64,000 nt of DNA from Ketogulonicigenium vulgare WSH-001 (GTDB taxonomy: Bacteria > Pseudomonadota > Alphaproteobacteria > Rhodobacterales > Rhodobacteraceae): assembly GCF_000223375.1 (NCBI RefSeq), contig NC_017384.1:2420501-2484500 (forward strand), written 5' to 3'. Positions 1-8,724 of the stretch are shown here, piece by piece. The notes below the pieces were generated by a model. It was not told the origin of the DNA and did not search any database. It worked only from the letters and a program-made list of their open reading frames with translations. Numbering within the stretch: the stretch's first letter is position 1; every line of letters begins with the position of its first letter. The position numbers and the translations under genes are program-made.

Positions 1-395
1 CTGCCGATCCAGCCTTGCTGGTTTTCATACAGCAGGTCGTTGATGCCAAAGAAACGGGTATTGTTGTCGCCGCAGCGCGCAATCATCGAGGCCCACAGAC
101 CAAAGCGGTCGAAATACACTTCGCGGAACACGAAACGCACCTTGCCGGTGTCGATGTAGTTCTCTTTCAGCTGCTGATACTGGTTGTTGTGAAAGTTGGC
201 GCAATGCGGGCAGGTGAAGGACGCGTATTCGATAAAGGTGATCGGCGCGTCCTCGGCACCGACGGCCATCTCGGTGATGGCAGGCGCGGCAGCCTCGGTC
301 GTGGCGGCGGCGTCCTGTGCCATGGCAGTGCCTGCATAAAAGCTGCCTGCAAGTGCAATGGCGGCCGCGGTGGCGGCGTTACGGATGATGGTCAT
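1..395 (-). CDS. DsbA-family thiol:disulfide oxidoreductase, 3' part cut off by window edge
   Basis: This is a periplasmic thioredoxin-fold oxidoreductase that would introduce or shuffle disulfides in exported proteins. A signal peptide is visible (residues 1-26, cleavage after AMA), followed by a linker rich in Ala/Thr and the start of the thioredoxin fold with the active-site motif CPHC at residues 62-65, preceded by FIEYASFT as in DsbA/DsbG-like proteins. Only 131 codons lie in the window, so the C-terminal helical insertion and cis-Pro loop are not seen. The start codon overlaps the stop of the upstream DciA-like gene as ATGA (392-395), which implies translational coupling. The family call is firm; the exact paralogue cannot be named from the fragment. 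Confidence 0.9.
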   Translation of the reverse strand, partial: MTIIRNAATAAAIALAGSFYAGTAMAQDAAATTEAAAPAITEMAVGAEDAPITFIEYASFTCPHCANFHNNQYQQLKENYIDTGKVRFVFREVYFDRFGLWASMIARCGDNNTRFFGINDLLYENQQGWIG

Positions 396-910
396 AGGTT
401 CCCCTTGGGCTTGCCTTTTGATTTGACGAGAACATTGGCCGCAAGCGCCTCAAGCGCAAGTCGCAAACCCGTGTCCTGAACAGAATGTGTAATACCTGCA
501 GCTGCGCGTTGAACTTCGGGTGATTTTGCGGGCGGGGCGAGGGGCGGCGCCGGTGAAAACGCGGCCTGACCCTCGGCAAAACCGGTGGCGGCGGTTTGGG
601 TGATCAAAACCTTGGCGATGGCATTATAGCCATAGACGGCATTCACGCGCTGGCGGATCGCGTCGCGCTGCATATCCAGCATCGGGGCCTGCGCGCCGGT
701 GGTCAGCAGCACCAGCGTCGCGCCAACGCCGCCACGGCCATAGTTGATCTTGACGGGCCGACAGGTCGCGGCCAGCGCGCTACCTACGGTTTCGGGCCAA
801 TGCGTCAGCAGGCGGACGACGGCAAAGCCACGCTCTTCGCTGGCATTGCGGATCTGCGGCGCGACCAGCGCGCCGGTCAGTCGGAATTTGCTGCCTGATC
901 TGGGTTTCAT
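392..910 (-). CDS. DUF721 / DciA-like protein
   Basis: A 172-residue protein of the DUF721 family, which includes DciA, the helicase loader of bacteria lacking DnaC/DnaI. The N-terminal half carries the family pattern: an alpha-helical segment, then a W-x-E-T-VG motif near residues 36-42 and a VKINYG beta strand. The C-terminal half is a low-complexity Pro/Ala-rich tail. I chose the Met at 910 (MKPRSGSK) because the 16 codons upstream look like leader sequence. It lies divergent from mutY and is coupled by a 4-nt overlap to the dsbA-like gene. A DciA role is known for the family in other phyla; a function in alphaproteobacteria is inferred. Confidence 0.8.
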   Translation of the reverse strand: MKPRSGSKFRLTGALVAPQIRNASEERGFAVVRLLTHWPETVGSALAATCRPVKINYGRGGVGATLVLLTTGAQAPMLDMQRDAIRQRVNAVYGYNAIAKVLITQTAATGFAEGQAAFSPAPPLAPPAKSPEVQRAAAGITHSVQDTGLRLALEALAANVLVKSKGKPKGNL

Positions 911-1019
911 GGCGTGATAATACGGCCAAGACTGGCCTTTGGCCAAGGGATCTGTCAAAGAAATCCGCTAAATTCTATGCGTGCAGCGTAAAGGCAGGGG
1001 CCGATTGTCCGTAAAAGAC

Positions 1020-2063
1020 ATGATCGTCGAATCCGACCAACTTCTGGACTGGTATGACCGCCATGCGCGGGTAATGCCCTGGCGCGTCTCGCCCGCTGAT
1101 CGCAAGGCGGGGGTGCGCCCGAACCCCTATCACGTCTGGATGTCCGAGGTGATGCTGCAACAGACCACCGTTGCCGCCGTGCGCGACTATCATGTGAAAT
1201 TCACCACCCTTTGGCCAACCGTGCAGGATCTGGCCGCCGCGCCCGACAGCGATGTGATGGAGGCTTGGGCCGGTCTGGGATATTACGCCCGCGCCCGCAA
1301 CCTGCTCAAATGCGCCCGCGCCGTGGTCGCCGATCACGGCGGGGTCTTTCCGCAGACGCTAGAGGGGCTTTTGGCGCTGCCGGGCGTTGGCCCCTATACG
1401 GCGGCGGCGGTGGCGGCGATTGCCTATGACGTCCCCGCAACCGTGGTCGATGGCAATGTCGAGCGGGTCATGTCCCGCCTGTTCAATGTTGAGACTCCGC
1501 TGCCCAAGGCGAAACCCGAACTGACCGTACATGCCGCCCGCCTGACGCCCGACACCCGCCCCGGTGATTACGCGCAGGCGGTGATGGATTTGGGCGCGAC
1601 GATCTGCACCCCCAAAAGCCCGGCTTGCGTCATTTGCCCGCTGACCGCTGGCTGTCTTGCCCGCGCCGCTGGCACGGCCGCCACGCTGCCGCGCAAACTG
1701 CCGAAAAAGCCGCAGCCGCTGCGCCGTGGCACCGCCTATATCGCGCGCCGCGCCGATGGCGCCTATCTGCTAGAGCGTCGCCCGGACAAAGGCCTGCTGG
1801 GCGGTATGCTCGGATGGCCGGGGGGTGAATGGGCCGTGGATAAACCCGCCGCCGCGCCGCCTCTGGCTGCTGATTGGCAGGTCGCGCCTGACCCCGCGCT
1901 GCATACGTTCACGCATTTCCATTTGGAACTGACGGTTTGTTATGCGCATGTCGGGCAGGGCGCGAATCCTGAAAGTGGCAGTTTCATCGCGCTCGATCCC
2001 AATGGCCTGCCGACAGTGATGCGCAAAGCCTTTGATATCGCGCTAAATTACCTGGATGACTGA
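1020..2063 (+). CDS. mutY: A/G-specific adenine DNA glycosylase MutY
   Basis: MutY removes adenine mispaired with 8-oxoguanine in base-excision repair. The 347-residue product has the family architecture. It shows catalytic Glu43 in the SEVMLQQTT segment, a helix-hairpin-helix with LPGVGPYTA at 120-128, catalytic Asp144 in VVDGN, and the four-cysteine iron-sulfur loop C196-x6-C203-x2-C206-x5-C212. A C-terminal NUDIX-like domain that recognises 8-oxoG occupies about residues 230-347. The ATG at 1020 places the first motif at the usual distance from the N terminus; an in-frame GTG at 981 would add 13 residues. The 3' end overlaps the convergent membrane-protein gene by 21 nt. Confidence 0.96.
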   Translation: MIVESDQLLDWYDRHARVMPWRVSPADRKAGVRPNPYHVWMSEVMLQQTTVAAVRDYHVKFTTLWPTVQDLAAAPDSDVMEAWAGLGYYARARNLLKCARAVVADHGGVFPQTLEGLLALPGVGPYTAAAVAAIAYDVPATVVDGNVERVMSRLFNVETPLPKAKPELTVHAARLTPDTRPGDYAQAVMDLGATICTPKSPACVICPLTAGCLARAAGTAATLPRKLPKKPQPLRRGTAYIARRADGAYLLERRPDKGLLGGMLGWPGGEWAVDKPAAAPPLAADWQVAPDPALHTFTHFHLELTVCYAHVGQGANPESGSFIALDPNGLPTVMRKAFDIALNYLDD

Positions 2064-2747
2064 TTTGTCGATTGCCAGCACATAGCCGCGGCGCGCCACA
2101 TTCTTGACCAGCATTTCGGTGATCATCTGATTGCCCAGCGTGTCGCGCAGCCGTTTGATCCGCGTCGCGCCCGCCGCTTCGTCACAATCGACCGCATTGC
2201 GACCGGTGATCACGCCCTCGATCTCGGCGCCGGTCAGGAATTCGTCGTCCATCCGCGCTTCGGCCAGAACGGCGATGGTCTCGATGGCGGCATCGGTCAG
2301 CTTCAGCGCAAAATCATTCAGCACGACGGTGTTTTCCGCGCGGTTCACTACCAGCGAGCTGACCTCGATCCCCTTGCGTTCAATCGTCGCGATACGGCGG
2401 TTCTGTTGCAGCAAGATGACCAGAAACGTGATCGAGGCGATCAGCAGCGCCACCGCAAACACCAGCAGCACGAAAATGATCATCCGATAGGAGGCCAGCG
2501 TCTCGGAAAACGCGGTGCCCGATTGGGCGAGGATCTCGAGCAGGCGCAGCTCGGCAAAGCCGGTCAGATCGGCGTTTTCAACGAAGAGCTGTTCGACCCG
2601 GCTGTCAAAGGCGGATGAGTCCGGCAGGTTCACCAGCAAGAATACGGCGGCAAGGGAAAGGAACAGCACCACAGCGCCCACGCCAATCGCGACGGCGCGA
2701 TTGCCCACCAGCTTGATCTCAGTAGCGGAGGTAGTTTTCCCCTGCAC
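2043..2747 (-). CDS. Membrane protein with C-terminal cytoplasmic winged-helix (OmpR-like) domain
   Basis: The 234-residue product has two clear membrane helices (about 19-40 and 89-113) flanking a short loop of about 48 residues that should be periplasmic. A linker follows, then a C-terminal domain (about 130-226) resembling an OmpR/PhoB-type winged helix: a beta-rich start, helices, a putative recognition helix ending TRIKRLRDTLG (195-205) and a wing with the ARRGYVL pattern (219-224). The order is the reverse of ToxR/CadC, whose winged helix is N-terminal. The start is GTG at 2747, supported by GGAG about 10 nt upstream. It overlaps the exported-protein gene 2719-3000 by 29 nt and mutY by 21 nt. 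DNA binding is inferred from pattern only; no receiver or kinase domain is present. Confidence 0.75.
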   Translation of the reverse strand: MQGKTTSATEIKLVGNRAVAIGVGAVVLFLSLAAVFLLVNLPDSSAFDSRVEQLFVENADLTGFAELRLLEILAQSGTAFSETLASYRMIIFVLLVFAVALLIASITFLVILLQQNRRIATIERKGIEVSSLVVNRAENTVVLNDFALKLTDAAIETIAVLAEARMDDEFLTGAEIEGVITGRNAVDCDEAAGATRIKRLRDTLGNQMITEMLVKNVARRGYVLAIDKSVIQVI

Positions 2748-3000
2748 TTGCGCGTCGCTCCTCTAGCCCTGTCTCGTCGAACGTATCCAGCACGTCCAGC
2801 AATTGCCAACCTGCCGCCGCAAGGCGCGCGGATATCTCGGCTGTTGCAGCCGCGATACTGCATTCGCCGTTGATCTGTGCAACCCCATATAACAGGCGCA
2901 GCGGATCGTCCTGCTTGGCTTTGTAATCGACATAGCAGGCCGCATGGGCCGCGCCCATCGACATAAGCATGATGAAAAGACTGAAGGGTAGAGCTTTCAT
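2719..3000 (-). CDS. Small exported protein of unknown function
   Basis: A 93-residue protein with a textbook signal peptide (hydrophobic residues 5-19, cleavage after AHA). The mature part of about 73 residues begins ACYVDYKAK and contains two cysteines (near residues 22 and 47) that could form one disulfide. I do not recognise a family. Its 3' end overlaps by 29 nt the start of the membrane winged-helix gene, so the two are probably co-translated from one mRNA. The periplasmic location of this product and the periplasmic loop of its partner make a sensor/ligand relation plausible, but that is inference. The start Met gives the signal peptide directly and no better upstream start exists. Confidence 0.7.
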   Translation of the reverse strand: MKALPFSLFIMLMSMGAAHAACYVDYKAKQDDPLRLLYGVAQINGECSIAAATAEISARLAAAGWQLLDVLDTFDETGLEERRASAGENYLRY

Positions 3001-3015
3001 CCCTTATCATTGCCC

Positions 3016-3183
3016 ATGTCCCGCCCGCATCGCAAGAAAATCATCGCCCCGCCGCGCGGGCGGTCATTGGATGACACGCCGCTGTTATTGCCTGACAGCC
3101 GCGGCCCATGCAGTCAGGGGCCGAGCGCGCCGCCGTCCTGTTGTCCCGCCTGCGGCGCGCTTGTCCTTTTGGCGCGGAAATGA
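3016..3183 (+). CDS. Possible small zinc-ribbon-like ORF upstream of rnhB
   Basis: A 55-codon frame from ATG 3016 to TGA 3181-3183 begins with a basic segment (MSRPHRKKIIAPPRG) and ends with a CCPACG knuckle and a short tail. It ends 12 nt before the rnhB start, the spacing expected of an operon partner. I see no strong ribosome binding site and only one Cys pair plus isolated cysteines (C32, C42, C43, C46), so metal binding is uncertain. It may simply be leader sequence of rnhB. Low confidence; listed because it fills the only gap between two genes and is too short for routine ORF calling. Confidence 0.3.
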   Translation: MSRPHRKKIIAPPRGRSLDDTPLLLPDSRGPCSQGPSAPPSCCPACGALVLLARK

Positions 3184-3195
3184 TCTGGATGCGCC

Positions 3196-3825
3196 ATGAC
3201 AGATAGACCCGATTACAGTTTTGAACTGGCCGCGCAGGCGCGTGGCTTTGCGCGCGTCGCGGGCGTGGACGAGGTGGGCCGTGGCCCGCTGGCGGGGCCG
3301 GTGACGGCCGCGGCGGTGATCCTTGATCCCGCGAACATTCCCGAAGGCCTGAACGATTCCAAAAAGCTATCGGCCAAGCGCCGCGATGCCCTGTTCGACC
3401 AGATTATGGCGGTGGCGCAGGTGTCCATCGCCCATGCAACTGTCGCGGAAATCGACGAGATGAACATCCTGCGCGCCTCGCATGTCGCGATGTGCCGCGC
3501 GCTGGCGGGGTTGCCTGCCGATTACGTGCTGGTCGATGGCAACCTGCTGCCCAAAGACCTAAGCCTGCCCGCCGAGGCACTGATCAGCGGTGACGCCAGA
3601 TCACTTTCCATCGCAGCCGCATCCATTATCGCAAAGGTGGTGCGCGACCGCATTATGGTGGATCTGGCGCAACAGTTTCCGGCCTATGGCTGGGAGCGGA
3701 ACGCCGGCTACCCCAGCGCCGCCCATCGCGCCGCGCTGATTGCCCATGGGGTAACACCGCATCATCGCCGTTCGTTCAAGCCTGTGCACAACATCTTGTA
3801 TCAAGGCATAAAGCCAACGCCTTGA
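3196..3825 (+). CDS. rnhB: Ribonuclease HII
   Basis: RNase HII cleaves RNA in RNA-DNA hybrids and starts ribonucleotide excision repair by nicking 5' of misincorporated ribonucleotides. The 209-residue protein shows the hallmark GVDEVGRGPLAGPV with catalytic Asp25 and Glu26, the substrate-sensing DSKKL near residue 55, the LVDGN aspartate near 113 and the SIAAASIIAKV helix. Length is normal for the family. It is followed by ccrM in the same direction after 87 nt. A perfect 12-bp inverted repeat runs through its last codons and stop. Confidence 0.96.
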   Translation: MTDRPDYSFELAAQARGFARVAGVDEVGRGPLAGPVTAAAVILDPANIPEGLNDSKKLSAKRRDALFDQIMAVAQVSIAHATVAEIDEMNILRASHVAMCRALAGLPADYVLVDGNLLPKDLSLPAEALISGDARSLSIAAASIIAKVVRDRIMVDLAQQFPAYGWERNAGYPSAAHRAALIAHGVTPHHRRSFKPVHNILYQGIKPTP

Positions 3826-3830
3826 TACAA
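3796..3830. repeat. Perfect 12-bp inverted repeat across the rnhB stop codon
   Basis: TTGTATCAAGGC (3796-3807) is repeated in inverted orientation as GCCTTGATACAA (3819-3830) with an 11-nt loop. The rnhB stop codon (3823-3825) lies within the right arm. The stem is AT-rich for this genome and is not followed by a clear T tract on either strand, so it is not a classic intrinsic terminator. It could be an mRNA 3' hairpin or an operator for the ccrM promoter region that follows. Pairing is directly visible; function is unknown. Confidence 0.7.
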
Positions 3831-3903
3831 TAAACATTTTGACTTGGCCGCAAACCTCGCCCATCTTCGCCCTACACGAGAGCGGAAAAATCCGCCGGGA
3901 TGA

Positions 3904-5016
<1,113 letters not shown>

Positions 5017-5074
5017 TCCAAAAGTTTACGTCAGCGCCTTGGTTGGTATTTGCGTCCCACAAGGCGCGCTGCCT

Positions 5075-5109
5075 CCCCGCCTTGGGTCATGCCCTCGGCG
5101 GGGTTTTTT
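5075..5109 (+). terminator. Intrinsic terminator after ccrM
   Basis: CCCCGCC (5075-5081) pairs with GGCGGGG (5097-5103), a 7-bp GC stem with a 15-nt loop, followed directly by six T residues (5104-5109). It ends two bases before the stop of the convergent lpxK gene. Confidence 0.85.
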
Positions 5110-5111
5110 GC

Positions 5112-6080
5112 TTATAGGCCAAGGCGTTCCAGCGCGGCGATCAGCGCGGTATCATCGGCGATCTGCAGGCGCACGGGCAGCACCAGCACCTCGCCACGAA
5201 AGGCCTCGGGCAGGCGGATCGCATCTTTTTCGGTGGTGACAAGGCGGGCACTCGCGGCCTTTGCCTCGGCCATCAGGCGCGCCATCAGCGCCTCGGTCAG
5301 GGGCTGATGATCGTCCAGCGGTTTTTCCACCACCACATCGGCCCCAAGGCCGCGCAGGGTCGCAAAGAATTTCGCCGGATTGCCGATCCCGGCAAAGGCC
5401 AGGGCGCGTAGGCCCGCCCATGGCATCCCCGTCTCCATCGGCACCAGCGTGCCTTGCAGACGCGGCACGGGCAGCGGCGTGGTGAAAAGGTCCTGCGCGC
5501 CAATGGTCAGCACCAGATCGGCGCGGGCAAGGCCGGCGGCCAATCCCTCGCGCAGGGGACCCGCCGGGATCGGGCGCTGGTTGCCGAAACCTTGGGCGGC
5601 ATCGACCACGACAATCGACAGGTCTTTGACCACCGCCGGATTCTGAAAACCATCGTCCAGCAGCACGACCGCGGCCCCGGCCGCCTGTGCCGCCTGCACG
5701 CCTGCGGCGCGATCGCGCGCGACCCAGGTCGGCGCTTGCAGCGCCAGCAGCAGCGGCTCGTCGCCGACATCCGCCGCGCTATGGCGGGCGGGGTCGACCT
5801 GAACCGGCCCGGACAGACTACCGCCATACCCGCGCGAGACGACATGCACCTGATGCCCGCGTGCACGCAGCAGCGCAATCAGCGCCATCGCGGTGGGGGT
5901 TTTGCCGGTGCCGCCCGCGTTGATATTGCCAATGCAAATGACCGGCACATCCGCCCGCATCCCGCTTTGGCGCAGGCGGCGCGCGGTCATGCGGGCATAA
6001 AGACAACCCAGCGGCGCCAGCACATAAGCCTGCCAGCCGGGCCGCGCTGGCGGGTTTTGCCAAAAGCCGGGCGCCCTCAT
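5112..6080 (-). CDS. lpxK: Tetraacyldisaccharide 4'-kinase LpxK
   Basis: LpxK phosphorylates the 4' position of the lipid A disaccharide precursor at the inner face of the inner membrane. The 322-residue protein has the N-terminal membrane-associating helix (WQAYVLAPLGCLYA), the kinase P-loop GGTGKTP at 56-62 within CIGNINAGGTGKTP, and the DVGDEPLLLA and DDGFQNP motifs characteristic of LpxK. Length is normal. The start overlaps the waaA stop as ATGA (6077-6080), so lipid A phosphorylation and Kdo transfer enzymes are co-translated. Confidence 0.95.
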   Translation of the reverse strand: MRAPGFWQNPPARPGWQAYVLAPLGCLYARMTARRLRQSGMRADVPVICIGNINAGGTGKTPTAMALIALLRARGHQVHVVSRGYGGSLSGPVQVDPARHSAADVGDEPLLLALQAPTWVARDRAAGVQAAQAAGAAVVLLDDGFQNPAVVKDLSIVVVDAAQGFGNQRPIPAGPLREGLAAGLARADLVLTIGAQDLFTTPLPVPRLQGTLVPMETGMPWAGLRALAFAGIGNPAKFFATLRGLGADVVVEKPLDDHQPLTEALMARLMAEAKAASARLVTTEKDAIRLPEAFRGEVLVLPVRLQIADDTALIAALERLGL

Positions 6081-7288
6081 GCTGCGCCCTGCCGCTCAAG
6101 GTAAAGCTTGACCAGATCGACGATGCGGTTCGTGCCTTCGGCCCCGGTCGTCGTGATCTGCCACGCGGCCAGCGCCATTTTCGCTGTTTTATCAGGGGCA
6201 AGCAGCTGGTCTATGGTCGCGGCCAATTCCTCGCCCGAGCGCAGCAGCCGCGCGCCACCCGCCCGTTCCAGCCGCAGATAGGCCGCACCAAAGGGCTGCA
6301 CATTCGGGCCTGCCAGCACGGCGGACCCCAGCGCCGCAGGCTCGAACGGATGGCGGCTTTGGCCGCCGGGGCGCAATGTGCCGCCCATGAATGTCATGCT
6401 GGCCAGCCGATACCACAGGCCCAGCTCAATCGCGGAATCCGCCAGCAGCACGCTGGATGTCTCATCCACGGAATCATCTTCGGCGCGCAAACCGTAAACC
6501 AGCCCCGCCGCACCCAGCGCGGCGGCAAAAGCGCCTTCGTCCTTGGGATCGGCGGGTAGCAGCACCAACAGCAGCCGATGCGCACTGCGCAGCGCGCTGC
6601 GCTGCGCCAAGATCACCTCGGGCAATTCGGCCAGCGTGACGCCCGCAGCCAGCCAGACCGGTCGCGTGCCCAGATCGGCGGCCATATCGGCGCGCTCGGC
6701 CTCGTTATAGGGAAGGGCGGCGGGAACAGAATCCAAAAGGCCGTTCACCTCGACCCGCGCGGGCGGCAGGCCGTCACGGATCAGGCGGCGTGCGGTCGCA
6801 CCATCGCTGGCCAGCGCGCGGTCGAACAGGGTCGTGGGCGAGCTGTTCAGCCGCAGGGGCCAGTTCGCGCGCAGGGGCGGCAGACGGTCAGAATGCGCAT
6901 CCACCAGCAGCGCCGAAATGCCACGTAGATGCGTGGCTTTCAGCAGCGGCGCATGCAGATCACCCTCCATCCAGATCAGCAGATCGGGTGACCAATGGTC
7001 CAAAAATGCGGTGATCTCTGCGGCGTCAACAGGTTGAGATGTAATGATAAAATCCGCACGCGCTGTGGGGGCGGGCACGGTGATCTGGTCCTTGGCCACG
7101 GGGGGCAGGGTGACCAGTATGGACAGATCTTCCCCGTCGGCGCGCAGGCTGGCCGCAAGGCTTGCCACGATGGGCAGCCGGGCGGCGCTGGGGCAATGCA
7201 CCCAGAGCAAGACGCCATCAGGGCGGGCCGGGGCCGTTGCCTCTGCCGCCGTGCCGCGCCGCTTTGCCAGCGGGGAAAACAGACCCAT
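6077..7288 (-). CDS. waaA: 3-deoxy-D-manno-octulosonic acid (Kdo) transferase, divergent
   Basis: WaaA/KdtA adds Kdo sugars from CMP-Kdo to the lipid A precursor. The 403-residue product is divergent, but a GT-B glycosyltransferase layout is visible. The C-terminal half has the SMTFMGGTLRPGGQSRHPFEPAALGSAVL region, matching the family GGS...G..HN..EPA segment with HP in place of HN. The N-terminal half has the LLIWMEGDLHAPLL strand, matching the usual E-x-E-LWP segment. Translational coupling to lpxK downstream and a 1-nt overlap with pmbA upstream support the call. In many relatives other genes lie between pmbA and waaA; here there are none. Confidence 0.88.
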   Translation of the reverse strand: MGLFSPLAKRRGTAAEATAPARPDGVLLWVHCPSAARLPIVASLAASLRADGEDLSILVTLPPVAKDQITVPAPTARADFIITSQPVDAAEITAFLDHWSPDLLIWMEGDLHAPLLKATHLRGISALLVDAHSDRLPPLRANWPLRLNSSPTTLFDRALASDGATARRLIRDGLPPARVEVNGLLDSVPAALPYNEAERADMAADLGTRPVWLAAGVTLAELPEVILAQRSALRSAHRLLLVLLPADPKDEGAFAAALGAAGLVYGLRAEDDSVDETSSVLLADSAIELGLWYRLASMTFMGGTLRPGGQSRHPFEPAALGSAVLAGPNVQPFGAAYLRLERAGGARLLRSGEELAATIDQLLAPDKTAKMALAAWQITTTGAEGTNRIVDLVKLYLERQGAA

Positions 7289-8655
7289 TACGCGCCTGCG
7301 ATTGTCATGCCATCCACCAGTAATGAGGGGACCACGCGGCTCAGATCCTCGCGTCCGTCATTGGCGGCGACCAGATTCAGCAGCATCTCGCGCAGGTTAC
7401 CGGCTACGGTCACTTCGTGGACGGGGAACTGGATCTCGCCATTCTCGACCCAAAAACCGCTGGCGCCGCGCGAATAATCGCCCGTGTTTGGGTTGATCGT
7501 CGCGCCGATGAACGAGGTCACCAGCAGGCCAGTCCCCATCTGTGCGATCAGATCCGCGCGGCTTGCCGTGCCCGCCGTCAGCCGCAGATTGCCCGCGCTG
7601 GGGCTGGGCGCCGATGAGGTGCCGCGGCTGGCGTTTGCGGTCGTCGTCAAACCCAGTTGGCGGCTTGAGGCCAGATCCAGCGTCCAGCTTTGCAGCACGC
7701 CGTCCTCGACAATGGCGCGGCGCTGGGTGGCGATCCCCTCGGCATCGAACAGGCGCGATCCGCCGATCCGTTTGCGGTGCGGCTCCTCAACCAGGGACAT
7801 GCCTGCGGGCAGCACCTGTTTGCCCATCGCATCGCGCAGGAACGAGCTGCCGCGCGCAACGGCCAAGCCATTCACCGCATTCATCAAATTGCCGATCAGC
7901 GTTGTCGCGATCCGCTCGTCAAACAGAATGGGGAAATGGCCCGAGGCGATCTTGCGCGCCCCTTGCATGGCGACAGCGCGTTCGGCCGCGATGCGGCCGA
8001 TATCAGCAGGGTCGCGCAAATCGGCCTGAAACACCCGCGTATCGGCATCCCAATCCCGCTGCATCGTGGCGCCACTGCCAGAGATCGCAACGCAGGAAAT
8101 GTTCCGCCCCGTGCGCATATAGCCCGCGTCGAACCCGTTCGAGGCCGCCATATGGATTTTGTGGTGCGAATAGGCGGCCGAGGTGCCCTGCACCTGCGTC
8201 ACACCATCGACATTCATCGCGGCCTCTTCCGCCGCACGGGCGTCGGATTCCAGCGCCGAAGGATCGGGCTCTGCGGTGGCATCATACAGCTCCAGCCGCG
8301 CCATATCGAGGTCAGAGGCCAGTTGGCTGGGGTCGGCAAGGCCGATATAGCGATCCTCGGGGGCCTCGCGCGCCATGGCAACGGCACGTTCGGCCATGCG
8401 TTCGATCGTGATATCGCGAGCGTCAGATGCGCCCACGGCCGCCTGTCGTTGACCAATCATCACGCGCAGGCCGATATCGATGCCTTCGGAACGCTCGGCC
8501 TGTTCCAGACGGCCATCACGCACATCAATGGCAACGGATGTGCCCGCGACGGCCATTGCATCTGCCGATGTCGCCCCGGCCTTGCGCGCCGCATCCAGCA
8601 GTGCGGCAGTGATGCGGGCCAGGTCATGGCGGTCGGACATCGGGTCCAGAGGCAT
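7288..8655 (-). CDS. pmbA: TldE/PmbA family metalloprotease-like protein
   Basis: PmbA (TldE) forms the TldD/TldE complex, a cytoplasmic protease that trims leader peptides and degrades unfolded peptides; the TldE subunit lacks the catalytic metal motif. The 455-residue protein has the family features GLRVMIGQRQAAVGASD, an RGTSSAPSPSAGNL segment and GLLVTSFIGATINPNTGDYSRGASGFWVENGE near the C terminus. I do not see HExxH, as expected for TldE. The Met at 8655 has an AAGGAAG ribosome binding site 6-9 nt upstream; an internal Met at 8640 is the alternative. Its stop and the waaA start share one base (TAATG). Confidence 0.93.
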   Translation of the reverse strand: MPLDPMSDRHDLARITAALLDAARKAGATSADAMAVAGTSVAIDVRDGRLEQAERSEGIDIGLRVMIGQRQAAVGASDARDITIERMAERAVAMAREAPEDRYIGLADPSQLASDLDMARLELYDATAEPDPSALESDARAAEEAAMNVDGVTQVQGTSAAYSHHKIHMAASNGFDAGYMRTGRNISCVAISGSGATMQRDWDADTRVFQADLRDPADIGRIAAERAVAMQGARKIASGHFPILFDERIATTLIGNLMNAVNGLAVARGSSFLRDAMGKQVLPAGMSLVEEPHRKRIGGSRLFDAEGIATQRRAIVEDGVLQSWTLDLASSRQLGLTTTANASRGTSSAPSPSAGNLRLTAGTASRADLIAQMGTGLLVTSFIGATINPNTGDYSRGASGFWVENGEIQFPVHEVTVAGNLREMLLNLVAANDGREDLSRVVPSLLVDGMTIAGA

Positions 8656-8669
8656 AGCGTCTTCCTTTT

Positions 8670-8701
8670 GGCTTTTGGGGCAATGTAATCACCCCAAAGC
8701 C
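8670..8701. other. Hairpin in pmbA leader
   Basis: GGCTTTTGGGG (8670-8680) pairs with CCCCAAAGCC (8692-8701) with one bulged T and an 11-nt loop. It lies between the DUF2125 gene start side and pmbA, just upstream of the pmbA ribosome binding site on the minus strand. No T tract follows on either strand, so it is more likely a leader or mRNA-stability hairpin than a terminator. Confidence 0.45.
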
Positions 8702-8724
8702 CAAGAGCCAGCCCGCAGCGCGAT

